From Candidatus Parcubacteria bacterium (GTDB lineage Bacteria > Patescibacteria > ABY1 > UBA1558 > GWA2-36-10): a stretch of 64,000 nucleotides of DNA. Shown one piece after another: positions 51,067 through 57,340 of the stretch. The stretch's first letter is position 1; each line of letters opens with the position of its first letter. The translations under genes and the position numbers were made by a program. The notes below the pieces were generated by a model. That model was not told the origin of the DNA. It did not search any database and was given only the letters and a program-made list of their open reading frames with translations. The DNA lies in NCBI GenBank assembly GCA_018669975.1, contig JABHSK010000007.1, positions 128,560-192,559 on the forward strand. Reading direction: 5' to 3'.

Positions 51067-51399
51067 TTAATATTGTGTCTGGGCATCAGCTATAGCTTGC
51101 TTGAGTTTTGACCAAGGAATTTGGTCTTCACCTAATTTAACAGCTTTTTCTTTAAGTGCGGTTACATCGGGACTAACTTCTGGAAAATTAGCCAAAGAGT
51201 CTTCATCGGGGATTTGTTTGTTATTGATAGTCCTCTTCAATACTATTAAATCTCTCATATTGATTGTGGAGGAAGTCAGTAATTTTTGTAGAATAGCTTC
51301 AAAATCAGCTACTATTTCTTCTGGTGTTATTTCTTGTTCTTGAGTTGATTCGGTCTCAGTTGTGTTATCTTCAGCTGGTGTATATTTTTCCAAAGCCAT
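51067..51399 (-). CDS. Unknown acidic protein, 110 residues
   Basis: Not recognised. Thr/Glu-rich, disordered N-terminus (about 1-28), then helical segments with EEIVADFEAILQKLLTSSTI and MRDLIVLKRTINNKQIPDED. Soluble, no motif. A TATAAT about 25 bases upstream of the ATG on the minus strand is the likely promoter -10. Its stop falls just beyond the -35 of RNA B. Confidence 0.65.
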   Translation of the reverse strand: MALEKYTPAEDNTTETESTQEQEITPEEIVADFEAILQKLLTSSTINMRDLIVLKRTINNKQIPDEDSLANFPEVSPDVTALKEKAVKLGEDQIPWSKLKQAIADAQTQY

Positions 51400-51456
51400 A
51401 TTTTTTATTTAGTAGTTAATATTGATATTATACATTATTTTATATAAATAAAATAC

Positions 51457-51485
51457 TTGACAGTATGCTATGCTTGTATTATAAA
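51457..51485 (+). promoter_or_regulatory. Promoter of the alarmone-hydrolase-like gene
   Basis: TTGACA (51457-51462), 17-base spacer, TATAAA (51480-51485); +1 near 51492, AAAGGAGG seven to eight bases before the ATG. Confidence 0.8.
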
Positions 51486-51530
51486 GTAATGTAAAATATT
51501 GAACTTTCCATTTAACAAAGGAGGCTAGAA

Positions 51531-52151
51531 ATGCAAGAAACACCCAAAGTTTCTGGTGCAGCTAGATTTGCTGCTCGCTTTAAGGAGTATTTACCCGAAG
51601 ATAAGCGTTGGTTCCTCAAAAAGGCCTACCAGTTGTCCAAAGATGCTCATCGTCCCGTCACTCGCAAAGACGGATTAACCCGTTATTTTGAGCACTGTCG
51701 CGGTGCTTGTGAGATTGCTATTGGTGAGCTTGGCATCAAGGATAATTGGCGGCTTTTGGTCGCTATTCTGATGCACGATGGTCCTGAGGACACATGGTTG
51801 ATTGATTTTCGTTTGATCGAGCGTGTCTTTGATAAGACTGTTCGTCTGTGGGTCGAATATGTGACCAAAACCGAAGTCAATAAAGACACCTATGTCCGAG
51901 ACATACTCAACTGTGGTATTCCCGAAGTATTGATCATTAAGCTTTGTGATCGTTTGCATAATCTGCGTACTCTGGGCACCACCCCTGAGAAATTCCAGGT
52001 CCGTCAGGCTCTAGAAACTCGTGATGAGTATTTGGTAATTGCTGAAAAGCTTATCGAAATATTACCAGCTGACCTCAGATGGCGTGGTGTATATTTGCGC
52101 GACAACATCGAGGCTGTTTGTAAGTCTTACGAAACAGAGTTTGGTATCTAG
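51531..52151 (+). CDS. HD-domain protein related to SpoT/RelA hydrolase (small alarmone hydrolase-like)
   Basis: 206 residues matching only the hydrolase part of RelA/SpoT: His55 (RYFEH), His82-Asp83 with Glu86-Asp87 (MHDGPEDTW), VTKTEVNKDTYVRDI, and Asp140 (KLCDRLHNLRTL). These are the manganese ligands and ED pair of ppGpp hydrolases. No synthetase, TGS or ACT domain follows. It could degrade (p)ppGpp or a similar nucleotide, as Mesh1-type enzymes do; a synthetase is not seen here. GC-rich codons and own promoter, ribosome site and terminator. Confidence 0.82.
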   Translation: MQETPKVSGAARFAARFKEYLPEDKRWFLKKAYQLSKDAHRPVTRKDGLTRYFEHCRGACEIAIGELGIKDNWRLLVAILMHDGPEDTWLIDFRLIERVFDKTVRLWVEYVTKTEVNKDTYVRDILNCGIPEVLIIKLCDRLHNLRTLGTTPEKFQVRQALETRDEYLVIAEKLIEILPADLRWRGVYLRDNIEAVCKSYETEFGI

Positions 52152-52158
52152 TCTATCG

Positions 52159-52187
52159 CCTACCCATATTTTATGGGTAGGTTTTTT
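52159..52187 (+). terminator. Terminator of the HD-domain gene
   Basis: CCTACCCATA/TATGGGTAGG with a three-base loop, then six T. Confidence 0.9.
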
Positions 52188-52190
52188 ATA

Positions 52191-52219
52191 TTGACAGCTT
52201 TTTTATTTATACATAAGAT
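52191..52219 (+). promoter_or_regulatory. Promoter of the 93-residue gene
   Basis: TTGACA (52191-52196), 17-base spacer, TAAGAT (52214-52219). Confidence 0.7.
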
Positions 52220-52277
52220 AAATAGGTATTGATGTTCGTACCATATAGGCTGTAGTCAAAAACCCAAGGAGGGAATT

Positions 52278-52559
52278 ATGTTAGTATTAGCAGAGAAGGA
52301 ACTATCTTTTTGGGAAGGAGTGAACACATTCATTGCCAGGCTGAAATTGGCTGGAAAATCAGATGGGTATGTAATGAGGCAGTTAATGCTTCAAGCTACG
52401 GGAAAAACTCAAGGATTGTGCCAAGAGGCGCAAGAATTGCCGTCATTCGGAGAAAATAAACAAACCTGGTCAGATTTACATCGAGTTGCTAATCATCACA
52501 AGCAGGAGTTCCGATGGACAGACGGAGTTTTTTTGACCCTGGTCAACGCTATTTCTTGA
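52278..52559 (+). CDS. Unknown soluble protein, 93 residues
   Basis: Not recognised. AAGGAGG precedes the ATG by the right distance. Mostly helical: EKELSFWEGVNTFIARLKL, GYVMRQLMLQATGKTQGL, SDLHRVANHHKQEFRWTDGV. No membrane segment or signal. It has its own promoter and terminator, directly upstream of the 23S-like RNA. Confidence 0.68.
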   Translation: MLVLAEKELSFWEGVNTFIARLKLAGKSDGYVMRQLMLQATGKTQGLCQEAQELPSFGENKQTWSDLHRVANHHKQEFRWTDGVFLTLVNAIS

Positions 52560-52569
52560 CAGCCTATAA

Positions 52570-52600
52570 GGGCGCTTTGTATAAAGAGGCGCCTTTTTTA
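52570..52600 (+). terminator. Terminator of the 93-residue gene
   Basis: GGCGC (52571-52575) with GCGCC (52589-52593), inner TTT/AAA pairing, then six T. Confidence 0.82.
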
Positions 52601-52601
52601 T

Positions 52602-52630
52602 TTGACTAAATTTAAGAGATATAGTAATTT
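52602..52630 (+). promoter_or_regulatory. Promoter of the 23S-like RNA
   Basis: TTGACT (52602-52607), 17-base spacer, TAATTT (52625-52630); +1 near 52637. Position right after a terminator fits an independent unit. Confidence 0.55.
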
Positions 52631-52636
52631 ACCTTC

Positions 52637-52894
52637 AGATTGAACATTTCAACTTGGTGCTCGAAAGAACGGCTGTCTAAGCGTGTGAAAGACCACGTGT
52701 AGGGATGTAAAGGTTCGAAGCCTAACAGCTGGGTGGCGATTGACGTCTTTATCTGTAGGATAGGTGGGAGACATCGAAGCGCTGACGCGAGTCAGAGTGG
52801 AGTCATCCTTGAAATACCACTGTTTTAGACCTCTCTTTCAAAGCCTTTTCGAGCGCCATCTTTTACGGGTCCTGTCATTTGACAGGACTTTTTA
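52637..52894 (+). ncRNA. Stand-alone RNA carrying an L1-stalk-like segment of 23S rRNA
   Basis: Bases 52752-52820 closely match the L1-stalk part of 23S rRNA (E. coli about 2110-2190): TGTAGGATAGGTGGGAG, then a variable arm with GACGCGAGTC, then GTGGAGTC and CCTTGAAATACCAC. Around it are helices unlike rRNA: P1 TGGTGCTCGAAA (52655-52666) with TTTCGAGCGCCA (52847-52858), P2 GGCT/AGCC, P3 TGAAAGA with TCTTTCA (52834-52840), and CTAACAG with CTGTTTTAG in the place of helix 76. GAAAGACCACGTG (about 52687-52699) resembles the 23S stretch GAAAGACCCCGTG, in the right order. A strong terminator ends it. No ORF. Neither an intact rRNA nor a random fragment. Confidence 0.8.
52869..52894 (+). terminator. 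Terminator of the 23S-like RNA
   Basis: GTCCTGTCA-TT-TGACAGGAC (52869-52888), nine perfect pairs, then TTTTTATTTT. Confidence 0.9.
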
Positions 52895-52908
52895 TTTTGA
52901 TTTAGTAA

Positions 52909-52937
52909 TTGACAAATTATAGAAAAAATGTTATTTT
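52909..52937 (+). promoter_or_regulatory. Promoter of the zinc-ribbon membrane protein gene
   Basis: TTGACA (52909-52914), 17-base spacer, TATTTT (52932-52937) preceded by TGT. Confidence 0.65.
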
Positions 52938-52987
52938 AGCTAGATTTCGAACTTTGTAAACAATTACTCAAACAAGGAGAAAAAGTA

Positions 52988-53245
52988 ATGAGCCAAGATA
53001 GGACTGCTGGAGATTTGATTTTTGAAACCATAACAGCTATGGGACAAGAAGAACAGGAACATTGTATTCATTGCAATGAAAAATGGTATTCAATTCACTA
53101 TCGTGATGGTGTCTGTCATAGTTGTCAGCAAAAAAATCTTCCTGGTAGGACTGAATTAGCTCGTCGTAGTCGTCACATACGAATCATGTATGGTCTGGGC
53201 ATTGCTGCCCTGTTGTTTTTGATTGGTAGAGCAATTTTTGGATAG
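52988..53245 (+). CDS. Small zinc-ribbon protein with C-terminal membrane helix, 85 residues
   Basis: CIHCNEKWY (Cys26, Cys29) and GVCHSCQQ (Cys43, Cys46) form a four-cysteine zinc ribbon; the C-terminus IMYGLGIAALLFLIGRAIF is a membrane helix, so the ribbon faces the cytoplasm with the tail-anchor at the end. AAGGAG precedes the ATG. No family can be named. The next small gene follows 63 bases later without a separate promoter. Confidence 0.7.
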   Translation: MSQDRTAGDLIFETITAMGQEEQEHCIHCNEKWYSIHYRDGVCHSCQQKNLPGRTELARRSRHIRIMYGLGIAALLFLIGRAIFG

Positions 53246-53308
53246 TAAAAACCATTAATGTTAAGAGTTTAGAGCTCGAGTAGTTCTTTTCTCTGGAAAG
53301 GCAAGTTC

Positions 53309-53500
53309 ATGGCTAAGCTTAAAGTTAAAATTTTTAGCGGCAGACGTTCTTCTGTTGAAGGTAAAATCAACGCTTATTTAGCTGGTGGTACAGTCGATAA
53401 AATTATCGACACCAAATTGACACCACTCAATCCAGGGGCAGAGAGTGATATCAATAATCCTAGTGTTATAGCTATGCTGACCTTCACAGTTAAAGATTAG
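53309..53500 (+). CDS. Unknown small protein, 63 residues
   Basis: The product (KLKVKIFSGRRSSVEGKINA, later GTVDKIIDTKLTPLN and VIAMLTFTVKD) looks like a single alpha/beta unit. AAAGG lies upstream. It is probably co-transcribed with the zinc-ribbon gene and ends at a strong terminator. No motif, no signal peptide. Confidence 0.6.
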   Translation: MAKLKVKIFSGRRSSVEGKINAYLAGGTVDKIIDTKLTPLNPGAESDINNPSVIAMLTFTVKD

Positions 53501-53509
53501 TATTTGCTA

Positions 53510-53539
53510 CAGCCATTCTCATGAATGGCTGTTTTTTTT
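53510..53539 (+). terminator. Terminator of the 53.0-53.5 kb pair
   Basis: CAGCCATTC-TCAT-GAATGGCTG, nine perfect pairs, then eight T. Confidence 0.9.
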
Positions 53540-53542
53540 ATT

Positions 53543-53571
53543 AAAAAAGACCACGTCATTATAACGTGGTC
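53543..53571 (-). terminator. Terminator of the PspC unit
   Basis: Minus strand GACCACGT/ACGTGGTC (53571-53549) and TTTTTT; it faces the plus-strand terminator beside it. Confidence 0.88.
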
Positions 53572-53590
53572 GGAGAATTTTTCAGCTTTT

Positions 53591-53764
53591 TTAGACTTGC
53601 TGTTTTCTCCTTTGGAGAATTGCTTGGTAGGCAGGGATTTGTTGGAAAGGGATTTTGTGGCTGGAAGCCACTACATTTCGAATGATACTTATGATACGAG
53701 GTTGGCGATTTGGTTGAGGTCTACGACGAAACAGAGTTGAGTTGCGGGGGTGCTTTTTGCACAT
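53591..53764 (-). CDS. Small basic protein, 57 residues
   Basis: The ATG at 53764 has AGAGGAGG seven to eight bases upstream, which decides the start. The product is strongly basic (MCKKHPRNSTLFRRRPQPNR, later QRRKQQV), Pro/Gln/Arg-rich and without hydrophobic helix; it might bind nucleic acid. It follows the PspC-domain gene by 13 bases in one unit. No family recognised. Confidence 0.6.
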   Translation of the reverse strand: MCKKHPRNSTLFRRRPQPNRQPRIISIIRNVVASSHKIPFQQIPAYQAILQRRKQQV

Positions 53765-53777
53765 ATAGCCTCCTCTG

Positions 53778-53993
53778 CTAGTTGAGCTTGTGATAATCTT
53801 CGGGAGTCCTGTCCCACTCTGGGACAAAAATCCAGAGCAGAATGTAGGCGCCTGCGCCTATTCCGTAGATCCAAATCAGGCAAAACCATAGCATGCGAAC
53901 AATCCAGGTAGGAATTTTCATCCAATAAGCAAGGCCGGCACAAACACCGCCGAGCCAATTTTCGTTGGTCATGCGTCGAAATTTACTAGTCAT
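53778..53993 (-). CDS. PspC domain membrane protein
   Basis: 71 residues with the PspC pattern: RRMTNENWLGGVCAGLAYWM, then two membrane helices (about 30-47 and 48-60) and a short polar end. PspC proteins take part in envelope stress responses in proteobacteria and occur in many phyla as stand-alone domains. AAAGGAG precedes the ATG. The 57-residue basic protein follows. Confidence 0.88.
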   Translation of the reverse strand: MTSKFRRMTNENWLGGVCAGLAYWMKIPTWIVRMLWFCLIWIYGIGAGAYILLWIFVPEWDRTPEDYHKLN

Positions 53994-54040
53994 AATATTC
54001 TCCTTTTGTTGGTGTTTTGAAGGTTCTACAGAGGATAAAA

Positions 54041-54069
54041 AGTATAAAATATATAGTATGTTTTGTCAA
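54041..54069 (-). promoter_or_regulatory. Promoter of the PspC unit
   Basis: Minus strand TTGACA (54069-54064), 17-base spacer, TATACT (54046-54041). Confidence 0.8.
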
Positions 54070-54075
54070 AGCCAA

Positions 54076-54101
54076 TAAAAAAGCCCCACTACTGTGGAGC
54101 T
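54076..54101 (-). terminator. Terminator of the isochorismatase-like gene
   Basis: Minus strand AGCTCCAC-loop-GTGGGGCT with one mismatch, then six T; it abuts the -35 of the next minus unit. Confidence 0.8.
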
Positions 54102-54109
54102 CGATAGAT

Positions 54110-54682
54110 TTATGTTTCCAAAAAAGAAGTTACTGGTAGCACTAAGGCACCCTTTTTTTCGTACCAAGGGATACTGTTGTCGCTACTGTGACCAGATTGA
54201 CCAGAAATAACATCGTTGCTGATGATAATTTGATAATCTCTCCTAAGTGCGCCATTCGCAGTTCTTTTGACGCAGCAGTCTGCATTGATACCCATCAAGA
54301 ATAAGGTGCTAATGTTCAGGGATCGGAGATGTTGGTCTAGGTTTGTTTTTTTGAAGCCATTATCATATCCTTTAATGATAGTTTTGTATTGTTGAATATC
54401 ACCCAGCTCTACCCTTATTTCTTTTATCGTTTCTCCATAACCTTTAAACTCTAAAACTATAATAGGGATATTATTTTCTCGACAGTGCCTAAGTACAGCA
54501 ATTTGATTAGGTACGATACGGCCTTTATCACCGCTTTTGAGGTTTCCCACAAAACCTTTTTGCATATCGATAAGAACAACAGCTAATCCTGCTTGTTTTA
54601 ATTCTTGGAGCATTTCCGTAGATAACGGCGGAATTGGTTTGAAGCGTCTTTTGAGGCGACGCCATCCAAAGCGGAAATTCAT
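54110..54682 (-). CDS. Isochorismatase-like cysteine hydrolase
   Basis: 190 residues of the isochorismatase/nicotinamidase superfamily. The triad is Asp39 (VVLIDMQKGF), Lys104 (TIIKGYDNGF) and Cys137 (GINADCCVKRTA). The basic N-terminal 15 residues (FGWRRLKRRFKP) precede the fold. Such enzymes hydrolyse amides or vinyl ethers; nicotinamidase is possible but the metal-binding His pair of nicotinamidases is not obvious. Single gene with its own promoter and terminator and GC-richer codons. Confidence 0.88.
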   Translation of the reverse strand: MNFRFGWRRLKRRFKPIPPLSTEMLQELKQAGLAVVLIDMQKGFVGNLKSGDKGRIVPNQIAVLRHCRENNIPIIVLEFKGYGETIKEIRVELGDIQQYKTIIKGYDNGFKKTNLDQHLRSLNISTLFLMGINADCCVKRTANGALRRDYQIIISNDVISGQSGHSSDNSIPWYEKKGALVLPVTSFLET

Positions 54683-54742
54683 GTTGGGTCCTTTCCTTTT
54701 TTGGTGTTTTTAAAGAACTAAATTTTTTACGGACGATGGATT

Positions 54743-54771
54743 AATATAGAATACATAGGCTAATTAGTCAA
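54743..54771 (-). promoter_or_regulatory. Promoter of the isochorismatase-like gene
   Basis: Minus strand TTGACT (54771-54766), 17-base spacer, TATATT (54748-54743). Confidence 0.75.
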
Positions 54772-54781
54772 TGTTTTAAAT

Positions 54782-54812
54782 AAAAAAGACCCCTGAAACC
54801 AGGAATCTTTTA
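54782..54812 (-). terminator. Terminator of the glycosidase/membrane protein unit
   Basis: AAAAGA..CCTG-loop-CAGG..TCTTTT (both ends A/T rich) followed by T-rich sequence on the minus strand; moderate strength. Confidence 0.6.
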
Positions 54813-54836
54813 TTTTTTTTATTATAAGTGTGTGTA

Positions 54837-55187
54837 TTATTTCTTTTTATGTTTTTTACAGATTTGGCACTTAATATTAATTAAATAGACTAAGATTAAT
54901 ATCTGTATAACTAGAATAATAAGATCATAAACGCCAAATTGATCAGTGGTCGTTAAAAAGATATTAGTCAACACATAGGCAATAGCAAAGTAAAATACCC
55001 ATTTATTTTTCAATTGAACTAGGTAGGCAATAACTAGCATCATAATAGCATTGATTAGCATTACACCAAAAATAGTGTAACGTTGAGCATCGTCTGCTAC
55101 CCTGGCTAACCAAGTGTAGCCAAATGATAACCAAATGACAGCATTAGCTGTCAACATTAACTGTAAAGTTTTAATAGAGTTTTTCAT
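54837..55187 (-). CDS. Unknown four-helix membrane protein, 116 residues
   Basis: Four hydrophobic helices (about 8-26, 38-56, 63-80, 84-104) and a basic C-terminus CQICKKHKKK with a CxxC-like pair at its base (Cys108, Cys111). The second helix start DDAQRYTIFGVMLINAIMML is typical of small DUF-type integral proteins; no name can be given. It follows the glycosidase gene by 20 bases on the minus strand. Confidence 0.68.
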   Translation of the reverse strand: MKNSIKTLQLMLTANAVIWLSFGYTWLARVADDAQRYTIFGVMLINAIMMLVIAYLVQLKNKWVFYFAIAYVLTNIFLTTTDQFGVYDLIILVIQILILVYLINIKCQICKKHKKK

Positions 55188-55207
55188 GGTTTTTATTTTA
55201 AATTTTA

Positions 55208-56359
55208 TTAAATAGTTTTATGGGCCAAGATAAACATCGCTGCATTCCATGATTGTCCTGACATGCCAGTGGCTCGACCAGTCCGCCCGTTAAAACATTC
55301 ATTGAATTCCCAGTTATTTTTTTTATTTAGTTTAGCTAAGTTGTATAATTCCTCAGTCAACTTTTTATCATTATTTATGGACAATAGCATTAGCCAAAAG
55401 CCACCGATGTAGGGCCAGATTCCCCCATTGTGATATTGATAGGGTTTATTTAAATTTAAATGGGCCATACGCGGAGTCCACAGTTTATCTTTCCTAGTGA
55501 TAGGTTTGAGAACTGTTTTACCTGGAAAGGGTTGGTTAGCCTTTTTCTTTTTTAGGAAATTTATTATTTGTGTTACCTTTTTTTCCTCTGCTAGGCCAAC
55601 TATACTAGCTAAAACATTTGCAAAGATGTCCCCTTCATCTCCATAGAAGGTGTAATTAACAAAACTGACATACATGGGATTGCCGGGATGTTTTGGTATG
55701 TGACTTAATAGTTTTTTTAATCTAGTATCTTTTTTGAAAATTGCGGGCGAGATTTTGTAGTTAGGATCAAAAACATAATTAAAGTATTCTTTTGTCTTAT
55801 CAGCGTTTTTAATATTATACAGTCTCTTTACCCAATACCACAGAGAGTTGCTATATAAAACAAAGCCAGAACGCGGCATTAAATCTGCCCAATCACTGGC
55901 TCCATTTTGTTGTATTAAATGAAAGTTTGGATGTTCTTGGCAAGTTAACCAATTAAGGGCTTTCTTAATTTTTACCTGGAATTTTTTTTCTAAATTATAA
56001 TTAGTGTTTTTGTCAAAAAATTTAATAGCAATTAACCACCAGAGAGTAGAATCAATGCAACCTAGATAATAAAAATCAGCATATTTTTTTTCTGGTTTTA
56101 CATAAAAAGCAATTTGACCATTGTCAGCTTGATATTTTGCTAAAGTTTCTAAACTACGTTTAGCAGTGGCAATTAATTTTTTATCCCCACTAACAGCCAT
56201 GCCCAAGGAACAAATTGAAGCATCTCGTCCAAAAACATTGAGATAGGCTCTATTTCTAGCCTTGCTTGATTTACTGCTAGCTAAAATACCATGTTTAGTG
56301 GAATTTTTCTTTAATAGGTCTATTGATTTTTGATAGCACTCCTGATTAATGTCATTCAT
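55208..56359 (-). CDS. Glycoside hydrolase, (alpha/alpha)6-barrel, GH100/debranching-like
   Basis: 383 residues. LNVFGRDASICSLG (about 40-53), NGASDWADLMPRSGFVLYSN and HNGGIWPYIGGFWL are the blocks seen in neutral invertases and amylo-1,6-glucosidase-like enzymes: an Asp in SDWAD as acid and the C-terminal WEFNECFNGRTG with a Glu as base. No signal peptide, so it acts inside the cell. Paired with a ROK sugar kinase 10 bases upstream, it may release and then activate glucose from sucrose or an alpha-glucan. Exact substrate not readable. Confidence 0.75.
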   Translation of the reverse strand: MNDINQECYQKSIDLLKKNSTKHGILASSKSSKARNRAYLNVFGRDASICSLGMAVSGDKKLIATAKRSLETLAKYQADNGQIAFYVKPEKKYADFYYLGCIDSTLWWLIAIKFFDKNTNYNLEKKFQVKIKKALNWLTCQEHPNFHLIQQNGASDWADLMPRSGFVLYSNSLWYWVKRLYNIKNADKTKEYFNYVFDPNYKISPAIFKKDTRLKKLLSHIPKHPGNPMYVSFVNYTFYGDEGDIFANVLASIVGLAEEKKVTQIINFLKKKKANQPFPGKTVLKPITRKDKLWTPRMAHLNLNKPYQYHNGGIWPYIGGFWLMLLSINNDKKLTEELYNLAKLNKKNNWEFNECFNGRTGRATGMSGQSWNAAMFILAHKTI

Positions 56360-56369
56360 AAGCTAGTTA

Positions 56370-57215
56370 TTATTTTTGTAATAATTTTGTACCGATGATG
56401 TTGGGTTTTTGTAATTTAGATACCTTTATGGGTATCGGTTTAAATAAAATTTTATTCTTTATTTCTTTTTCCATAGATTGATGGAAAAATTTCCAGGCTT
56501 TGCTTATTTGTCCACCTAAAATAATAATTTCAGGATCATAGGCATGTATAATGGAAATAATACCTAAACCTAATTGTTGTCCAAACTCTTGCCATAGTCG
56601 CAAAGCTTTTTTGTTACCTTGTTTGGCTAGATTGTATAAAGCTAAACCATCACCAGTGTTGAGTTTATATTTTTTTCCTAGACGTTTTAGTGCTCGACTG
56701 CCAGCATATTCTTCAAAGCAGCCTGTATTTCCACAAACACATTTAGGTCCATTAAAATTAAGGCTAACATGACCGAATTCGGAAGCACCTCCTCTGCCAT
56801 GATATATTTTTTTGTCTACCACTACGCCACAGCCCACTCCTGTTCCTAAGGTCAGAGCTACGACTATTGAGTATTTTTTTCCTTGCCCAATTATTGCTTC
56901 GGATAGGGCAAAGACGTCTGCGTCATTATTAAAAAATACTGGCACCTTGAATTTCTTCTCTAAAATATTTTTAATCTCTTTACCACTTAGTTTAATATTG
57001 GCTCTTGTGGTCGGCCAACCTAGTCCGATGCCAGACAGTTTATTGTTACCAAGTAGCTCTTCGGCAACCTTGATGACATTTTTGGCAACCTGTTTTTTAC
57101 CTAGATTATTTTGAGTTGGATGAGATTTTAAAGATAGCACAGTGTATTCTTTTGATATTAAAGCACCCTCTATATTTGTACCGCCTACATCAAATCCAAT
57201 AAAAGCTTTTCTCAT
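56370..57215 (-). CDS. ROK family sugar kinase
   Basis: 281 residues with the ATP site FDVGGTNIEG (8-17), the sugar-binding NNDADVFALSE (Asn-Asp of the catalytic region), TLGTGVGCGVV, GHVSLNFNGPKCVCGNTGCF holding the ROK zinc ligands (C-x-C-G-x2-G-C), and a C-terminal LGGQIS. Probably glucokinase. It is the first gene of a three-gene minus unit with the glycosidase. Confidence 0.92.
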   Translation of the reverse strand: MRKAFIGFDVGGTNIEGALISKEYTVLSLKSHPTQNNLGKKQVAKNVIKVAEELLGNNKLSGIGLGWPTTRANIKLSGKEIKNILEKKFKVPVFFNNDADVFALSEAIIGQGKKYSIVVALTLGTGVGCGVVVDKKIYHGRGGASEFGHVSLNFNGPKCVCGNTGCFEEYAGSRALKRLGKKYKLNTGDGLALYNLAKQGNKKALRLWQEFGQQLGLGIISIIHAYDPEIIILGGQISKAWKFFHQSMEKEIKNKILFKPIPIKVSKLQKPNIIGTKLLQK

Positions 57216-57244
57216 AAAAGTTTTTATTTAATAAACTTATTTTT

Positions 57245-57250
57245 ATTATA
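57245..57250 (-). promoter_or_regulatory. Extended -10 of the ROK kinase unit
   Basis: TGGTATAAT on the minus strand with a T-rich upstream; a TTGACA also lies upstream but pairs with a poor -10. Confidence 0.55.
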
Positions 57251-57296
57251 CCAAAAAAGTGGTCTTTATGGTATTGCTAAAAATTTGTGTCAAAAT

Positions 57297-57332
57297 AAAA
57301 AACACCCTGCGATTTCACTTAAGGTGTTTTTT
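57297..57332 (-). terminator. Terminator of the copper operon
   Basis: AAAAAACACC (57297-57306) and GGTGTTTTTT (57323-57332), symmetric, works in both directions; it stands at the end of copA. Confidence 0.85.
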
Positions 57333-57340
57333 AATAAAAA

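Noticed and set aside
52704..52720. tRNA T-arm or tmRNA from GGTTCGAAGCC
   Set aside because: The T-loop-like hairpin has only three pairs and no tRNA or tmRNA parts around it; kept as a note on the 23S-like RNA.
52637..52894. Ordinary 23S rRNA gene fragment or assembly chimera
   Set aside because: The rRNA match is only about 70 bases, and unique flanking helices pair with each other across it, with own promoter and terminator.
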